The notes under the pieces are model-generated. The model had not been told where the DNA came from, made no database searches, and saw nothing but the letters and a program-made list of their open reading frames with translations. From Endozoicomonas gorgoniicola (GTDB taxonomy: Bacteria > Pseudomonadota > Gammaproteobacteria > Pseudomonadales > Endozoicomonadaceae): 64,000 bases of DNA. Below are positions 31,779 to 40,572 of the stretch, one piece after another. The stretch covers positions 1 to 64,000 of the forward strand of contig NZ_JAPFCC010000001.1 of NCBI RefSeq assembly GCF_025562715.2. Direction: 5' to 3'. Within the stretch, counting starts at the first letter, position 1; each line of letters begins with the position of its first letter. Made by a program: the position numbers and the translations under genes.

Positions 31779-32558
31779 TTGGAATTTGTATTGAGTCTGG
31801 ACTGGGCGCTGTTGTTGTTTCTGGTGGGATTGACGGCAGGGTTTGTCGATTCCATTGCCGGTGGTGGCGGGTTGATTACGGTACCCGCTTTGCTGGCGGT
31901 GGGATTAACTCCGGCTCAGGCGCTGGCTACCAATAAACTGCAAAGTAGTGGCGGAGCCTTTTCTGCCAGTTATTATTTTGTTCGCAAGGGCATGGTGAAA
32001 CTGGGCGACCTGAAGCTTGCCATTGCCCTGACTTTTGTGGGCAGCGCCCTGGGTACCATACTGGTACAGACGATTGATGCCAGTGTGCTGGAACAGATCA
32101 TCCCCTTCCTGATGATCGGCATTGCCGGTTACTTCCTGTTTTCTCCCAGTGTTGGCGACAAAGATCGTAAGCAGCGCTTTTCCATTAACCTGTTTGCCCT
32201 GACAGCCGGATTCGGTATTGGCTTTTATGATGGTTTCTTTGGTCCGGGAACTGGTTCGTTCTTTGCTATTGCCTTTGTCAGCCTGATGGGGTTCTCCCTG
32301 ACCAGGGCGACAGCCCATACTAAAGTGCTAAACTGCACCAGCAATATCGCGTCGCTGCTGTTCTTTATACTGGGCGGAGCCGTAGTCTGGAGAGTCGGCC
32401 TGGTGATGATTACCGGTCAGCTGATTGGTGCCAGACTGGGTTCAAAAATGGTAATGAGCCGAGGTCAGAAGATTATTCGACCGATGATTGTGATAATCTC
32501 CCTGATAATGACTGGAAAACTGCTGTGGAATAATTACGGCCACTTACTGTTTTCCTGA
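31779..32558 (+). CDS. TSUP-family permease (TauE/SafE, DUF81)
   Basis: This 259-residue inner membrane protein has about eight hydrophobic segments. The TSUP signatures are GFVDSIAGGGGLITVPALL (residues about 20-38) and FGIGFYDGFFGPGTGSFF in the second half, an internal repeat typical of this family. A TTG start at 31779 with GAAGAGG seven bases upstream is preferred over a longer frame from 31674 whose N-terminus is not family-like. Members export sulfite, sulfoacetate or related anions; the substrate is unknown here. Confidence 0.88.
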   Translation: MEFVLSLDWALLLFLVGLTAGFVDSIAGGGGLITVPALLAVGLTPAQALATNKLQSSGGAFSASYYFVRKGMVKLGDLKLAIALTFVGSALGTILVQTIDASVLEQIIPFLMIGIAGYFLFSPSVGDKDRKQRFSINLFALTAGFGIGFYDGFFGPGTGSFFAIAFVSLMGFSLTRATAHTKVLNCTSNIASLLFFILGGAVVWRVGLVMITGQLIGARLGSKMVMSRGQKIIRPMIVIISLIMTGKLLWNNYGHLLFS

Positions 32559-32582
32559 TAACAATGATTTTTATGGCAGTTA

Positions 32583-34046
32583 ATGGATAGTTCCTGGTAC
32601 AGCATCCTGTTTGGGGGCGTTTATCTTGCCCTGATTATGGCGTTTGCACTGAACATTATTATGCACCGGCGCTCTGTTGGGGTATCCCTGGCGTGGCTGG
32701 TATTGTTGTTTGCCTTACCGGTTGCCGGGTTTGTCTGTTATCTGCTGTTTGGCCCCCGTCGTCTGGGCATCAAACGTATCAAACGGCTGGAAAAACTGCA
32801 TCCGGATTATGAACAGTGGTCTGATCATCTGACTGCGGTTATCTCAGGCACGTCGGTCAGGCAGGATGCCGCTCAACAACACCCTGGTATCTATACCCTT
32901 TCCGAGCAGGCGCTGGGTATTCCGGTTATGCCCAGCAGCAATCTGCAACTCTTTCACGAAACCGATGCCATTATTGATGGCATTCTTCAGGATATTGAAC
33001 GGGCGAAAAAAAGTATTGCTCTGGAGTTTTATATCTGGGACGCCACCGGGCGTGGCAGAGAGTTGGCAGAAGCTCTGGTCAGGGCAGCCAGACGGGGCGT
33101 TGATTGTGTGGTGGTGCTGGATGGAGTGGGCAGTCGTCATTTTTTAAGGCACTACTGGGGCAGGCGCTTTCGTCTGGAAGGGATCAGTGTAACCGAGTCA
33201 CTGCCGGTGGGCTTGCTGCGTATGCTGGTGGAGCGCATCGACATTCGCAACCATCGCAAGATACTGGCTGTGGATGATGATATTGCCTGGACTGGCAGTT
33301 TTAACCTGGTGGACCCGGAATACTTTAAAACCGACGCCAACGTCGGGCGTTGGGTCGATGCCATGGTGCGCATGGAAGGTGTTGCGGCTCATGTAATGTC
33401 TACTGTCGTGCATTGGGACCGAACCCTGGAAACCGGCGAGCCATTCTCCGTTTTACAGTCAACTTATGAGATGCCCCGCAACCAGTTGAGCGACAACCGG
33501 GCGGCTGTGCATATTATGCCTTCGGGTCCTGACGGGCAGCGGGAATCCATTCATCAGGTGTTGTTGACAGCGATTTATGAGAGTAAAGAAGAATTGCTGA
33601 TTTCCACACCTTATTTTGTACCGGATGAAGCCCTGTTAACGGCGCTGCGTTCTGCCGCCATGCGAGGTGTCGATGTGCAGCTGCTGGTGCCGGAAAAAAA
33701 CGACTCCCGTATGGTTCATTATGCCAGTCGTTCTTATTATGACGAGCTGCTGAATGCGGGCGTCAGCATTCAGCAGTTTAAAGGGGGGTTGCTGCATACC
33801 AAGTGCGTACTGGTGGATCGCTCTACCATTTTGTTTGGTACGGTAAACCTTGATATGCGCAGTGTCTGGCTGAATTTCGAAGTCACCCTGATCATTTACG
33901 ACCGGGCTTTCAGCCAGACCATGGCGCTGCTGCTGGAAAGCTACATTGCATTGTCAGAACCTGTTGAGCCATCCAGCTGGGCTAACCGGCCTTTCCGGAG
34001 AAAGCTTCTGGAAAATACCATGCAGCTGATTAGTCCGCTGCTATGA
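32583..34046 (+). CDS. cls: cardiolipin synthase
   Basis: This 487-residue protein has two N-terminal membrane helices (residues about 8-25 and 38-58) and two phospholipase D active sites, HRKILAVDDDIAWTGSFN (HxK near 220) and HTKCVLVDRSTILFGTVNLD (near 400). It belongs to the bacterial Cls A/C group that joins two phosphatidylglycerol molecules to make cardiolipin. It starts 24 bases after the permease, perhaps in one transcript, and its stop overlaps the convergent oxidoreductase stop. Confidence 0.93.
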   Translation: MDSSWYSILFGGVYLALIMAFALNIIMHRRSVGVSLAWLVLLFALPVAGFVCYLLFGPRRLGIKRIKRLEKLHPDYEQWSDHLTAVISGTSVRQDAAQQHPGIYTLSEQALGIPVMPSSNLQLFHETDAIIDGILQDIERAKKSIALEFYIWDATGRGRELAEALVRAARRGVDCVVVLDGVGSRHFLRHYWGRRFRLEGISVTESLPVGLLRMLVERIDIRNHRKILAVDDDIAWTGSFNLVDPEYFKTDANVGRWVDAMVRMEGVAAHVMSTVVHWDRTLETGEPFSVLQSTYEMPRNQLSDNRAAVHIMPSGPDGQRESIHQVLLTAIYESKEELLISTPYFVPDEALLTALRSAAMRGVDVQLLVPEKNDSRMVHYASRSYYDELLNAGVSIQQFKGGLLHTKCVLVDRSTILFGTVNLDMRSVWLNFEVTLIIYDRAFSQTMALLLESYIALSEPVEPSSWANRPFRRKLLENTMQLISPLL

Positions 34047-35024
34047 TAATCTGTCGGCAGGGTATACGACGCCAAGCATTTTTCTGGCGTCGGTCATAAT
34101 TTCGCTGATGACTTGAGTGGTCACAAGACCGGGGTGTTGGTACTGCCTGTTTTGGATCAGTTCTGCAAAGGCCTTTGCTTCATACTCCAGGGTATTTTCA
34201 GGCTGGGTAATGCCCAGCTTCTCTGGTGCTTCCCCTCTGATAATGCGTGTCACTGTGCGGCAGTCGGAAATTTGCTCGATCAGCAGCGCTCCGGCTTCTC
34301 CCTGAATATCACTGGGTGTCAGTCCATCGCTGACTTTTGAATGGCTGACCAGTACTTCAAAGCCTTCATACTTCAATGTCAGGGAGCCGTGGGCGTCTAC
34401 TCCGGACTCTAACAGACTGCCACTGGCTGAAACCTGCTCAGGCTTACCGAACAGTTCAATGGCTGCGGTCAGCGGGTAGATACCAATATCCATCAGAGAA
34501 CCGTTTGAGAACTCAGGGTTAAAGGTATTCGGGTTCTCGCCATCCAGGTATTTCTGGTAGCGGGAAGAGTACTGGCAGAAACTGAAATGCGCTCGCCGAA
34601 TTTTTCCCAGTGAAGGCAGAGCTTCCCGGCTTATTTGCAGGTTTGGCAGATAGCGGGTTTTCATGGCTTCCATTAATACGACGTTGTTTGCCAGGGCAAT
34701 TTCGATCAAATGCCTTACTTCGTCAATATTGGATGCCAGAGGCTTTTCACCAACAACATGCTTGCCCTGTTTTAGAAAAAGCTCTGCCTGGGAAGCGTGC
34801 AGGGAGTTTGGACTGGCAATATAAACAGCATCAATATCCGGGTTATCAGCTATTGCTTCAAGATGGTCATAGCAGTCAGTCACCGCATATTGCTCAGCAA
34901 AGGCATGAGCAGTCTCCAGTGTGCGGGAATAAACGGCAGTCAGCTTGAGAAGTCTGGTCGTGTGGGCGGCCTGGCAAAAGGCGTGGCTGATCCAGTTGGT
35001 ACCGATAACAGCAAAACGAATCAT
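34041..35024 (-). CDS. Gfo/Idh/MocA-family oxidoreductase
   Basis: This 327-residue protein starts MIRFAVIGTNWISHAF, a Rossmann NAD(P)-binding turn with GTNWIS in place of GxGxxG. The family motif VVGEKPLASN (EKP, residues about 91-97) and the C-terminal alpha/beta domain with NGSLMDIGIYPL follow. ATG 35024 is chosen because the fold begins there; a frame from 35099 adds 25 unlikely residues. It probably acts on a sugar or inositol derivative; the substrate is unknown. It is closest in style to the YvaA/dimeric dihydrodiol dehydrogenase group. Confidence 0.88.
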   Translation of the reverse strand: MIRFAVIGTNWISHAFCQAAHTTRLLKLTAVYSRTLETAHAFAEQYAVTDCYDHLEAIADNPDIDAVYIASPNSLHASQAELFLKQGKHVVGEKPLASNIDEVRHLIEIALANNVVLMEAMKTRYLPNLQISREALPSLGKIRRAHFSFCQYSSRYQKYLDGENPNTFNPEFSNGSLMDIGIYPLTAAIELFGKPEQVSASGSLLESGVDAHGSLTLKYEGFEVLVSHSKVSDGLTPSDIQGEAGALLIEQISDCRTVTRIIRGEAPEKLGITQPENTLEYEAKAFAELIQNRQYQHPGLVTTQVISEIMTDARKMLGVVYPADRLS

Positions 35025-35046
35025 ATCTTTGAACCCGTGTTTTAAA

Positions 35047-35100
35047 AATGAACTCCGACAGGCTCCTGGCCTCTGATAGAACAGGATGTCGGAGTTCATT
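35047..35100 (-). terminator. terminator of the first RND operon
   Basis: Arms AATGAACTCCGACA (35047-35060) and TGTCGGAGTTCATT (35087-35100) enclose a 26-base loop, and on the minus strand are followed by TTTTTAAA. It lies 10 bases beyond the RND stop. Confidence 0.7.
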
Positions 35101-35110
35101 CAGTTGTCAC

Positions 35111-38100
35111 TTACTGATCAAAACGAACACGGTACAGCAGTGAGTAAATCACCGGCAGCACCACCAGCGTCAGTACCGTGGCAAAACCAAGACCAAAGAT
35201 AATGGTCACTGCCATGGAGCTGAAGAAAGCATCTGAAATCAGCGGCACCATCCCCAGCATCGTGGTCAGAGCGGCCATGCAGACCGGACGCACACGGCTG
35301 ACACAGGCATCCAGAATCGCCTTCTGCATAGATGTAGCGTTTTTCGCTTCAATGTTGATCTGCTCAACCAGTACGATGCCGTTTTTCAACACCATACCGG
35401 ACAGGCTCAGCATCCCCAGCAAGGCGGTAAAAGTGAACGGCATATTCAGAAGCAGCAGACCCGCAGCAATACCAATAATACTCAACGGCACTGTTGACCA
35501 GATAGCCAGTGGCTGTCGTAAAGTATTGAACAGAAGGATAGTCACCAGGAACATCGACAGGTAGCCTACTGGCAGAGATCTGAAGATATTCTTGTTGGCT
35601 TCTGTAGACTTTTCGAACTCTCCTCCCCATTCGAAGCTGTAACCTTCTGGCAGAGGGATGGCTTCAAGGTCGTCTTTCAGCTTCTGGCGCATGGATTCCG
35701 GCGTGTCGTTACTGAACGGTGCTACGTCAGCCAACACTGTCAGAACACGCTTCAGGTTGCGGCGCATGATCAGCGGGTTTTCGGTTCTGGTCTCAAACCC
35801 TTTCACGGCCTGGTTGATGGGAACAAACGCATTGCGCTCCTGGCTCCATACCTGCAGGTCATTAATATGGTCTGCATTTAAGCGTTCTGCCTCTGGTGCG
35901 CGGGCAACAATAGGCAACAGATGACTGCCATCACGGTACAAGCCGACCTGTCGACCGCTGAAGTTCATCAGCAGGGTGTTGTCCAGTGACTGTTTGGTGA
36001 TGCCGCTGCGACGGGCAGCTGCTTCATCCAGTTGTGGACGAACAATCGCTACCGGTTCCCGCCAGTTATTGCGGATATCAACCGCACCCGGAACCGCTTC
36101 CATGATTTCAACCGCCTGTGCGCTCAGCTGGCGCAGCACGTCCGGGTCTGGCCCGTAGAAACGAGCTTCAATCCGGGCAGCAGGTGCGGGGCCGTTTTGC
36201 AGCAGCTTGAATTTGTATTCGTACTCAGGGTGCTGGCTCTCAAGGTGCTCACGAATTTTTGGCAGCAGGGTTTCAATGGTCTGCAGACTGTCGGTTTCAA
36301 TCATCAGCTGACCATAGCTGCTATACAGATTCTCCGGCGTATAAGTGAGAATAAAGCGTTGTGCGCCCATGCCCATTACCGTGGTAACGTTGTGTACCTC
36401 ATCAAAGGCCAGGACCTCCTGCTCAAGTACCTGCATATTTTTCTGGGTTTGTCGTATATCGGTGCCTTCCTGCATCCATACGTCAACAAAGAACAGCGGC
36501 GTATTGGAGGGTGGGAAGAATGCCTGTTTAACGTGGGAGAAACCTGCAATCGCACCCAGCAGGGCAGTAACAACCAACACCAGTGAAATAATGCGATGTT
36601 TCAGCGCCTTATTCAGAATGGCACGATAAGCGACAAACAGAATGCCTTTGTACGGGTCTTCAGGGTTACCGGTCAGTGTCGTTTGATCCGGGTCTTTGAA
36701 GACCATGTGACAGAAGAACGGTGTCAGGGTAATTGCCAGAACCCAGCTGATACTCAAAGAGATCAACAGAACCATGAACAGAGACCCCAGGAAGTCCCCG
36801 GTAGCGTCCGGAGATAGCCCGATGGGAGCAAAAGCCATGATGGCTATAGCGGTCGCGCCCAGCAGTGGCCAGATATTCTGTTGAACGATGTTCTTGATCG
36901 CTTCCATACGGGTCTGACCACGTTGCAGCCCTACCAGTACTCCCTCTGTCACCACAATAGCGTTATCGACCAGCATTCCCAGGGCGATGATCAACGCACC
37001 CAGAGAGATCAGCTCCAGCTGTATAGACAGAATGTTCATGCCTATAAACGTGCCGAGAATGGTCAGCAACAAAATACCGCCCATCAACAGGCCGGAGCGT
37101 AATCCCATGGCAAACAGGAGAACAACAATAACGATGGCAACCGCTTCAACCAGGCTGATGATAAAGTTTTGCACCGAGTGGTCAACAATATCGGGTTGGC
37201 TATATACAGGGGTCAGCTCTATGCCCAGGGGGCGGCTGGACTCCAGTTCGGCCATGCGTTGGTTAACGGCACGACCAACGTCGACAACGTTAACACCTTT
37301 GGAGAAGGAGATACCCACCGACAATGCTTTCTGACCATTGCTGCGGTACAGGTTAAACGGTGTTTCATCAAAGGCTTTGTAGATAGTGGCAATATCACCC
37401 AGGTACACCAGCTCGGAGCTGCCCGGAATATTGATCACCAGTCGTTCCAGTTCCTTAATGGACTGAAATTCTCCGGTTGGGTGAATGCGTACAGACTGAC
37501 CTTCGATCAGCATACTTCCAGCGTTGGAGACAATGTTCTGGTTCTGGATCAGGCCGAAGATCAACTTCGGGTCCACGCCCAGTGAAGCCAGTTTTGACTG
37601 GGATATTTCAATGACGACCTGCTCGGAAACGTTACCGGCAATAGAGACTTTTTTAACACCTTTTACCAGTGTCAGCTCACGTCGCAGAATGTTGGCATAG
37701 TCTGCCAGTTCCCGGTAAGTGTAATCTTCACCGCTGATGTTATACAGAATGCCGTAAACGTCACTGAAGTCGTCATTGACGATGGATGGATAGACGCCGG
37801 GAGGTAACGTCCCCTGGCTGTCACCAATCTTGCGGCGTAGCTCATCCCATATCTGCGGGTGCTGGTTCGCCTTGAAATCGAAGGACAGCTCAACCATTAT
37901 CTGGGAATTGCCAGCGCTGGAGACGGACGTGATATTCTTCACGTATTCCAGCTGCTGTATAGCGCGTTCCAGTGGCAGAGTAACTTCTTCCTCAACCTGC
38001 TCCGGTGAGGCACCGGGGTAAACGGTGTTAACCATCGCCTGGGGAATCGGGAATTCAGGAAACTCCAGTTGCCCCAGATTATTAAACGACACTACGCCGC

Positions 38101-38170
38101 CAATCAGCAGCAGGACAACCAGTGTCCAGCTGATGACTTTGTTCTTAATTGAATATTCAGCGATATTCAT
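35111..38170 (-). CDS. RND efflux pump permease (copy 1)
   Basis: This 1019-residue inner-membrane transporter of the AcrB/MexF superfamily has a start MNIAEYSIKNKVISWTLVV, periplasmic loops after helices 1 and 7, and the proton-relay helix with GALIIALGMLVDNAIVV (Asp-Asn where many pumps have two Asp). Twelve membrane helices are visible. It overlaps the adaptor gene closely (two bases apart). In the same strand order tetR-adaptor-permease it forms a drug or fatty-acid efflux operon. It is highly similar throughout to the second copy at 48260; no outer-membrane channel gene is present. Confidence 0.93.
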   Translation of the reverse strand: MNIAEYSIKNKVISWTLVVLLLIGGVVSFNNLGQLEFPEFPIPQAMVNTVYPGASPEQVEEEVTLPLERAIQQLEYVKNITSVSSAGNSQIMVELSFDFKANQHPQIWDELRRKIGDSQGTLPPGVYPSIVNDDFSDVYGILYNISGEDYTYRELADYANILRRELTLVKGVKKVSIAGNVSEQVVIEISQSKLASLGVDPKLIFGLIQNQNIVSNAGSMLIEGQSVRIHPTGEFQSIKELERLVINIPGSSELVYLGDIATIYKAFDETPFNLYRSNGQKALSVGISFSKGVNVVDVGRAVNQRMAELESSRPLGIELTPVYSQPDIVDHSVQNFIISLVEAVAIVIVVLLFAMGLRSGLLMGGILLLTILGTFIGMNILSIQLELISLGALIIALGMLVDNAIVVTEGVLVGLQRGQTRMEAIKNIVQQNIWPLLGATAIAIMAFAPIGLSPDATGDFLGSLFMVLLISLSISWVLAITLTPFFCHMVFKDPDQTTLTGNPEDPYKGILFVAYRAILNKALKHRIISLVLVVTALLGAIAGFSHVKQAFFPPSNTPLFFVDVWMQEGTDIRQTQKNMQVLEQEVLAFDEVHNVTTVMGMGAQRFILTYTPENLYSSYGQLMIETDSLQTIETLLPKIREHLESQHPEYEYKFKLLQNGPAPAARIEARFYGPDPDVLRQLSAQAVEIMEAVPGAVDIRNNWREPVAIVRPQLDEAAARRSGITKQSLDNTLLMNFSGRQVGLYRDGSHLLPIVARAPEAERLNADHINDLQVWSQERNAFVPINQAVKGFETRTENPLIMRRNLKRVLTVLADVAPFSNDTPESMRQKLKDDLEAIPLPEGYSFEWGGEFEKSTEANKNIFRSLPVGYLSMFLVTILLFNTLRQPLAIWSTVPLSIIGIAAGLLLLNMPFTFTALLGMLSLSGMVLKNGIVLVEQINIEAKNATSMQKAILDACVSRVRPVCMAALTTMLGMVPLISDAFFSSMAVTIIFGLGFATVLTLVVLPVIYSLLYRVRFDQ

Positions 38171-38172
38171 GG

Positions 38173-39291
38173 TTATACTCCACGCTCACGTTCCAGCGGC
38201 TTGACTTCCATACCTGCACGCAAACGGTTCAGGCCAGCAGATATAATCTGTTCACCATCCTCAAGACCGGAGGTAACGGTAATCCCGGAATGGGTAATAC
38301 GACCAACGGTAACGGACCTTGGGGTAACTGTTCCGGTTTCAGCGTTATATACCCAGGCCTGATATTGACCACTGCTGTCGTCTTTAAGAACGGCTGTCAT
38401 GGGTACAATAAATTCAGAAGCAGAGCTGTCATTGCCCATAGCGCGGGGGATATCTATCGCCATAGTTGCGCCCATACCCGGATAGACGGTAAACGACTGT
38501 GGTGCAGGCATGGAAAAGGTCACTTCATAAGACTGGGTACCTGGAGTAACTTTGGTGGCATGCTCTTTATAAGAGACCTTGTATTCTGTGCCATTGCTCC
38601 CTGAAGGGCTGCCTGCAAAGGTCACTACTGGCTGATAGGCTGGATCGATGCGGTCTTCCTTTACCCGGGTCAGAATGCTTTCAGGCACCTGGATACTGAC
38701 ATCCAGAGTGTGATGATCCTGTAGAATCAGAACCGGCTGCTGGGCCTGAACGGACTGATAGTTTTCCACCAGAGTCTGGGCAATACGGCCAGCAAAAGGT
38801 GCGGTTAATACCGTATCGCTGAGGCGGTCTTTAGCCAGTTGCAGTTTGACTCTGGATGCCTTTAGACGAGTGCTGGCGTTATCGAAGTCAGACTGGGACA
38901 CCATCTTCTTATCACGCAGGGACTGAATACGATGAAAGTCGGACGCTGCCAGGTCGTAATCGGCCTGAAGGGCTGCCACTTCGTTCCTGAGATCACGGTC
39001 ATCCAGTTTTGCCAGCAACTGGCCCTTTTCAACAATCATTGCGGGGGTCGCCGGAAACTCGATCAGTTCACCTGGAATCCGGAATGAGATAGATGCTTCT
39101 TCACTGGCTGCGACGATTGCAGGGAACTCCCTGAGATTTTGTGACCGCTGGTTGACCACTTCGAACAGCTTTACCGGTCGTACGACACTGACCTCTTGTT
39201 CTACAGGCTCTGAACAGGCGGTCAGAAAACTGAGAGAAACGGTTGCCATTGTCACAGTGCGGACAAATCTGGCAAGTGAGTTTGGTTTCAT
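38173..39291 (-). CDS. RND periplasmic adaptor lipoprotein (copy 1)
   Basis: This 372-residue membrane fusion protein has an N-terminal lipoprotein signal ending LTAC (Cys at about residue 26), a biotinyl-lipoyl hairpin (LDDRDLRNEVAALQADYDLA and DNASTRLKASRVKLQLAKD coiled coil), then beta-barrel and membrane-proximal domains. It links the permease to an outer-membrane channel. It is the middle gene of the tetR operon and precedes the permease by two bases. A TetR-type operator lies about 47 bases upstream. Confidence 0.92.
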   Translation of the reverse strand: MKPNSLARFVRTVTMATVSLSFLTACSEPVEQEVSVVRPVKLFEVVNQRSQNLREFPAIVAASEEASISFRIPGELIEFPATPAMIVEKGQLLAKLDDRDLRNEVAALQADYDLAASDFHRIQSLRDKKMVSQSDFDNASTRLKASRVKLQLAKDRLSDTVLTAPFAGRIAQTLVENYQSVQAQQPVLILQDHHTLDVSIQVPESILTRVKEDRIDPAYQPVVTFAGSPSGSNGTEYKVSYKEHATKVTPGTQSYEVTFSMPAPQSFTVYPGMGATMAIDIPRAMGNDSSASEFIVPMTAVLKDDSSGQYQAWVYNAETGTVTPRSVTVGRITHSGITVTSGLEDGEQIISAGLNRLRAGMEVKPLERERGV

Positions 39292-39337
39292 GGGATTCCT
39301 TGTTCTTTATGTATTAGTAAGTTCTTTTCGAATTTAA

Positions 39338-39354
39338 AACGAATATTATTCGTT
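39338..39354 (-). promoter_or_regulatory. TetR-type operator upstream of RND adaptor
   Basis: Perfect palindrome AACGAATA-T-TATTCGTT, in the gap between the tetR stop and the adaptor start. The core CGAATA-N-TATTCG recurs upstream of tetR itself, so both are probable binding sites of this regulator. Confidence 0.7.
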
Positions 39355-39396
39355 GTTGTTTAAAGTCATTGCAAGCGTCACAGCTGTCAATAAAAG

Positions 39397-40107
39397 CTAA
39401 TCCAGCAATTCTTCCTGAACGAGTTTTCTGGTCAGAACTTCCAGAGCGCTCAGTCGTTCATCAAAGTTGTCAGGATATATGTCCCAGCTTGTGAAAAAAC
39501 GCTTAATTTGTCGTTTATGCATGGCGTACGATTTTTCAGGGGACAGTACCTTATTAAACACTTCAAACCCGGACTCTTTTATCTGAAATAAGCCCCAGGT
39601 GCAGGCAAAGAGGCCCAGCTCCAGCTCCAGGGCCAGCTCTTCCGAATAGTCCAGTGTTGGGTGTTGCTCAAGGAGCTCTTTGGAAATTACCTTCATCCAT
39701 GAGTACATTTCATTACTGAACTCATTGATGGCAATGTACCGCTGGCTGGAAGCCCGTTCCCAGACAAAAGGGTTCATGGCCAGTTGCTGAAGGCGGTAAT
39801 GCCCCGGATACTGGTCATCGCTATACCATAGACAGAAGCACATCAGAACCATACGTTCATGAGGAGGCAGATCCAGCTGGAAAATGCGCTTCTTTACTGG
39901 TTCACGCATTTTGAAAATGGCATCGGCACATCCCAGTAGCAGATCCTCTTTGCTGGAAAAGTGTGAGTAAATTGCTCCCATGGAGCAGTCGGCTGCCTTG
40001 GCAATATCAGACATGCGCAGATCGAGAAAACTGCGCTCATCCAGCAACTTGATCGTTGCTGTCAGGATATCGGCCTCTCTTTGCTGGCGTTTTTGTTGTC
40101 TGGACAT
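39397..40107 (-). CDS. TetR-family repressor of the RND operon
   Basis: This 236-residue protein has an N-terminal TetR DNA-binding domain (residues about 8-55; MSDIAKAADCSMGAIYSHF, then SSKEDLL) and a helical ligand-binding C-terminal domain with aromatic residues. It lies directly upstream of the adaptor in the same direction. Matching palindromes lie before its own gene and before the adaptor gene, so it should repress both. Confidence 0.9.
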   Translation of the reverse strand: MSRQQKRQQREADILTATIKLLDERSFLDLRMSDIAKAADCSMGAIYSHFSSKEDLLLGCADAIFKMREPVKKRIFQLDLPPHERMVLMCFCLWYSDDQYPGHYRLQQLAMNPFVWERASSQRYIAINEFSNEMYSWMKVISKELLEQHPTLDYSEELALELELGLFACTWGLFQIKESGFEVFNKVLSPEKSYAMHKRQIKRFFTSWDIYPDNFDERLSALEVLTRKLVQEELLD

Positions 40108-40133
40108 CAGGTTACCGGTTTATGAAATTTTTT

Positions 40134-40146
40134 CGAATAATATTCG
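40134..40146 (-). promoter_or_regulatory. TetR-type operator upstream of tetR
   Basis: Perfect palindrome CGAATA-A-TATTCG, 27 bases upstream of the tetR start, sharing its core with the site at 39338. This suggests autoregulation. Confidence 0.7.
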
Positions 40147-40197
40147 TTTTTTTTCTGAAAAAGCTACAAATGAGTGTTCATAGGGCTATGCCTGATC

Positions 40198-40359
40198 CAA
40201 TTGAAACCCTGATCTCGACATAACCATTCGCAGGCATTGGTTGCCAGTACACTTCGCTGACAGGAAGGTTGTGTATATCGTCTTGCTCGACAGATGACAT
40301 AAATTAGCTTTCTCCAGATCAACGACTCAGGGCAAACATTATAGATTCTCAGTCTGATG
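40198..40359 (-). pseudogene. truncated copy of the cupin gene 5' end
   Basis: Read on the minus strand, this segment repeats the leader and first 33 codons or so of the cupin gene at 52655 with only a few differences, including the shared stretch GCGAATGGTTATGTCGAGAT. It then breaks off and joins a short piece (GATCAGGCATAG on this strand) identical to the last bases of the second RND permease gene. It is a rearrangement scar in inverted orientation to the intact cupin gene 12.4 kb away. Confidence 0.8.
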
Positions 40360-40484
40360 GTCATGAATCAGATGCGTTGATCTCGTATATTTTTCGGGGT
40401 TCACCGCATACTTACACATGAACCCCCATTTACCGGCCTTATTTATAGTAGAAAAAAGTATAATCTTTATACTCAAATAGTCTC

Positions 40485-40496
40485 AAAATAGGCTTG
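40485..40496. repeat. direct repeat, left, flanking the GMT module
   Basis: AAAATAGGCTTG, present again at 45930-45941, with the four-gene GMT/RHH block between the two copies. It lies in the 0.2 kb gene-free stretch before gmtY. Confidence 0.6.
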
Positions 40497-40553
40497 TTTT
40501 TCAGAATCTTACCACTACTTTTAAGTCAGATTAATAGTCATCTTTATAATCTT

Positions 40554-40569
40554 TCTAATCGAGATTAGA
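40554..40569. promoter_or_regulatory. palindrome just upstream of gmtY
   Basis: TCTAATC-GA-GATTAGA ends four bases before the gmtY ATG. A related palindrome (TTGATTAGAG / CTCTAATCAA) stands at the other end of the block; both contain TCTAATC / GATTAGA. They may be sites for the RHH protein or for the recombinases. Confidence 0.5.
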
Positions 40570-40572
40570 TTA

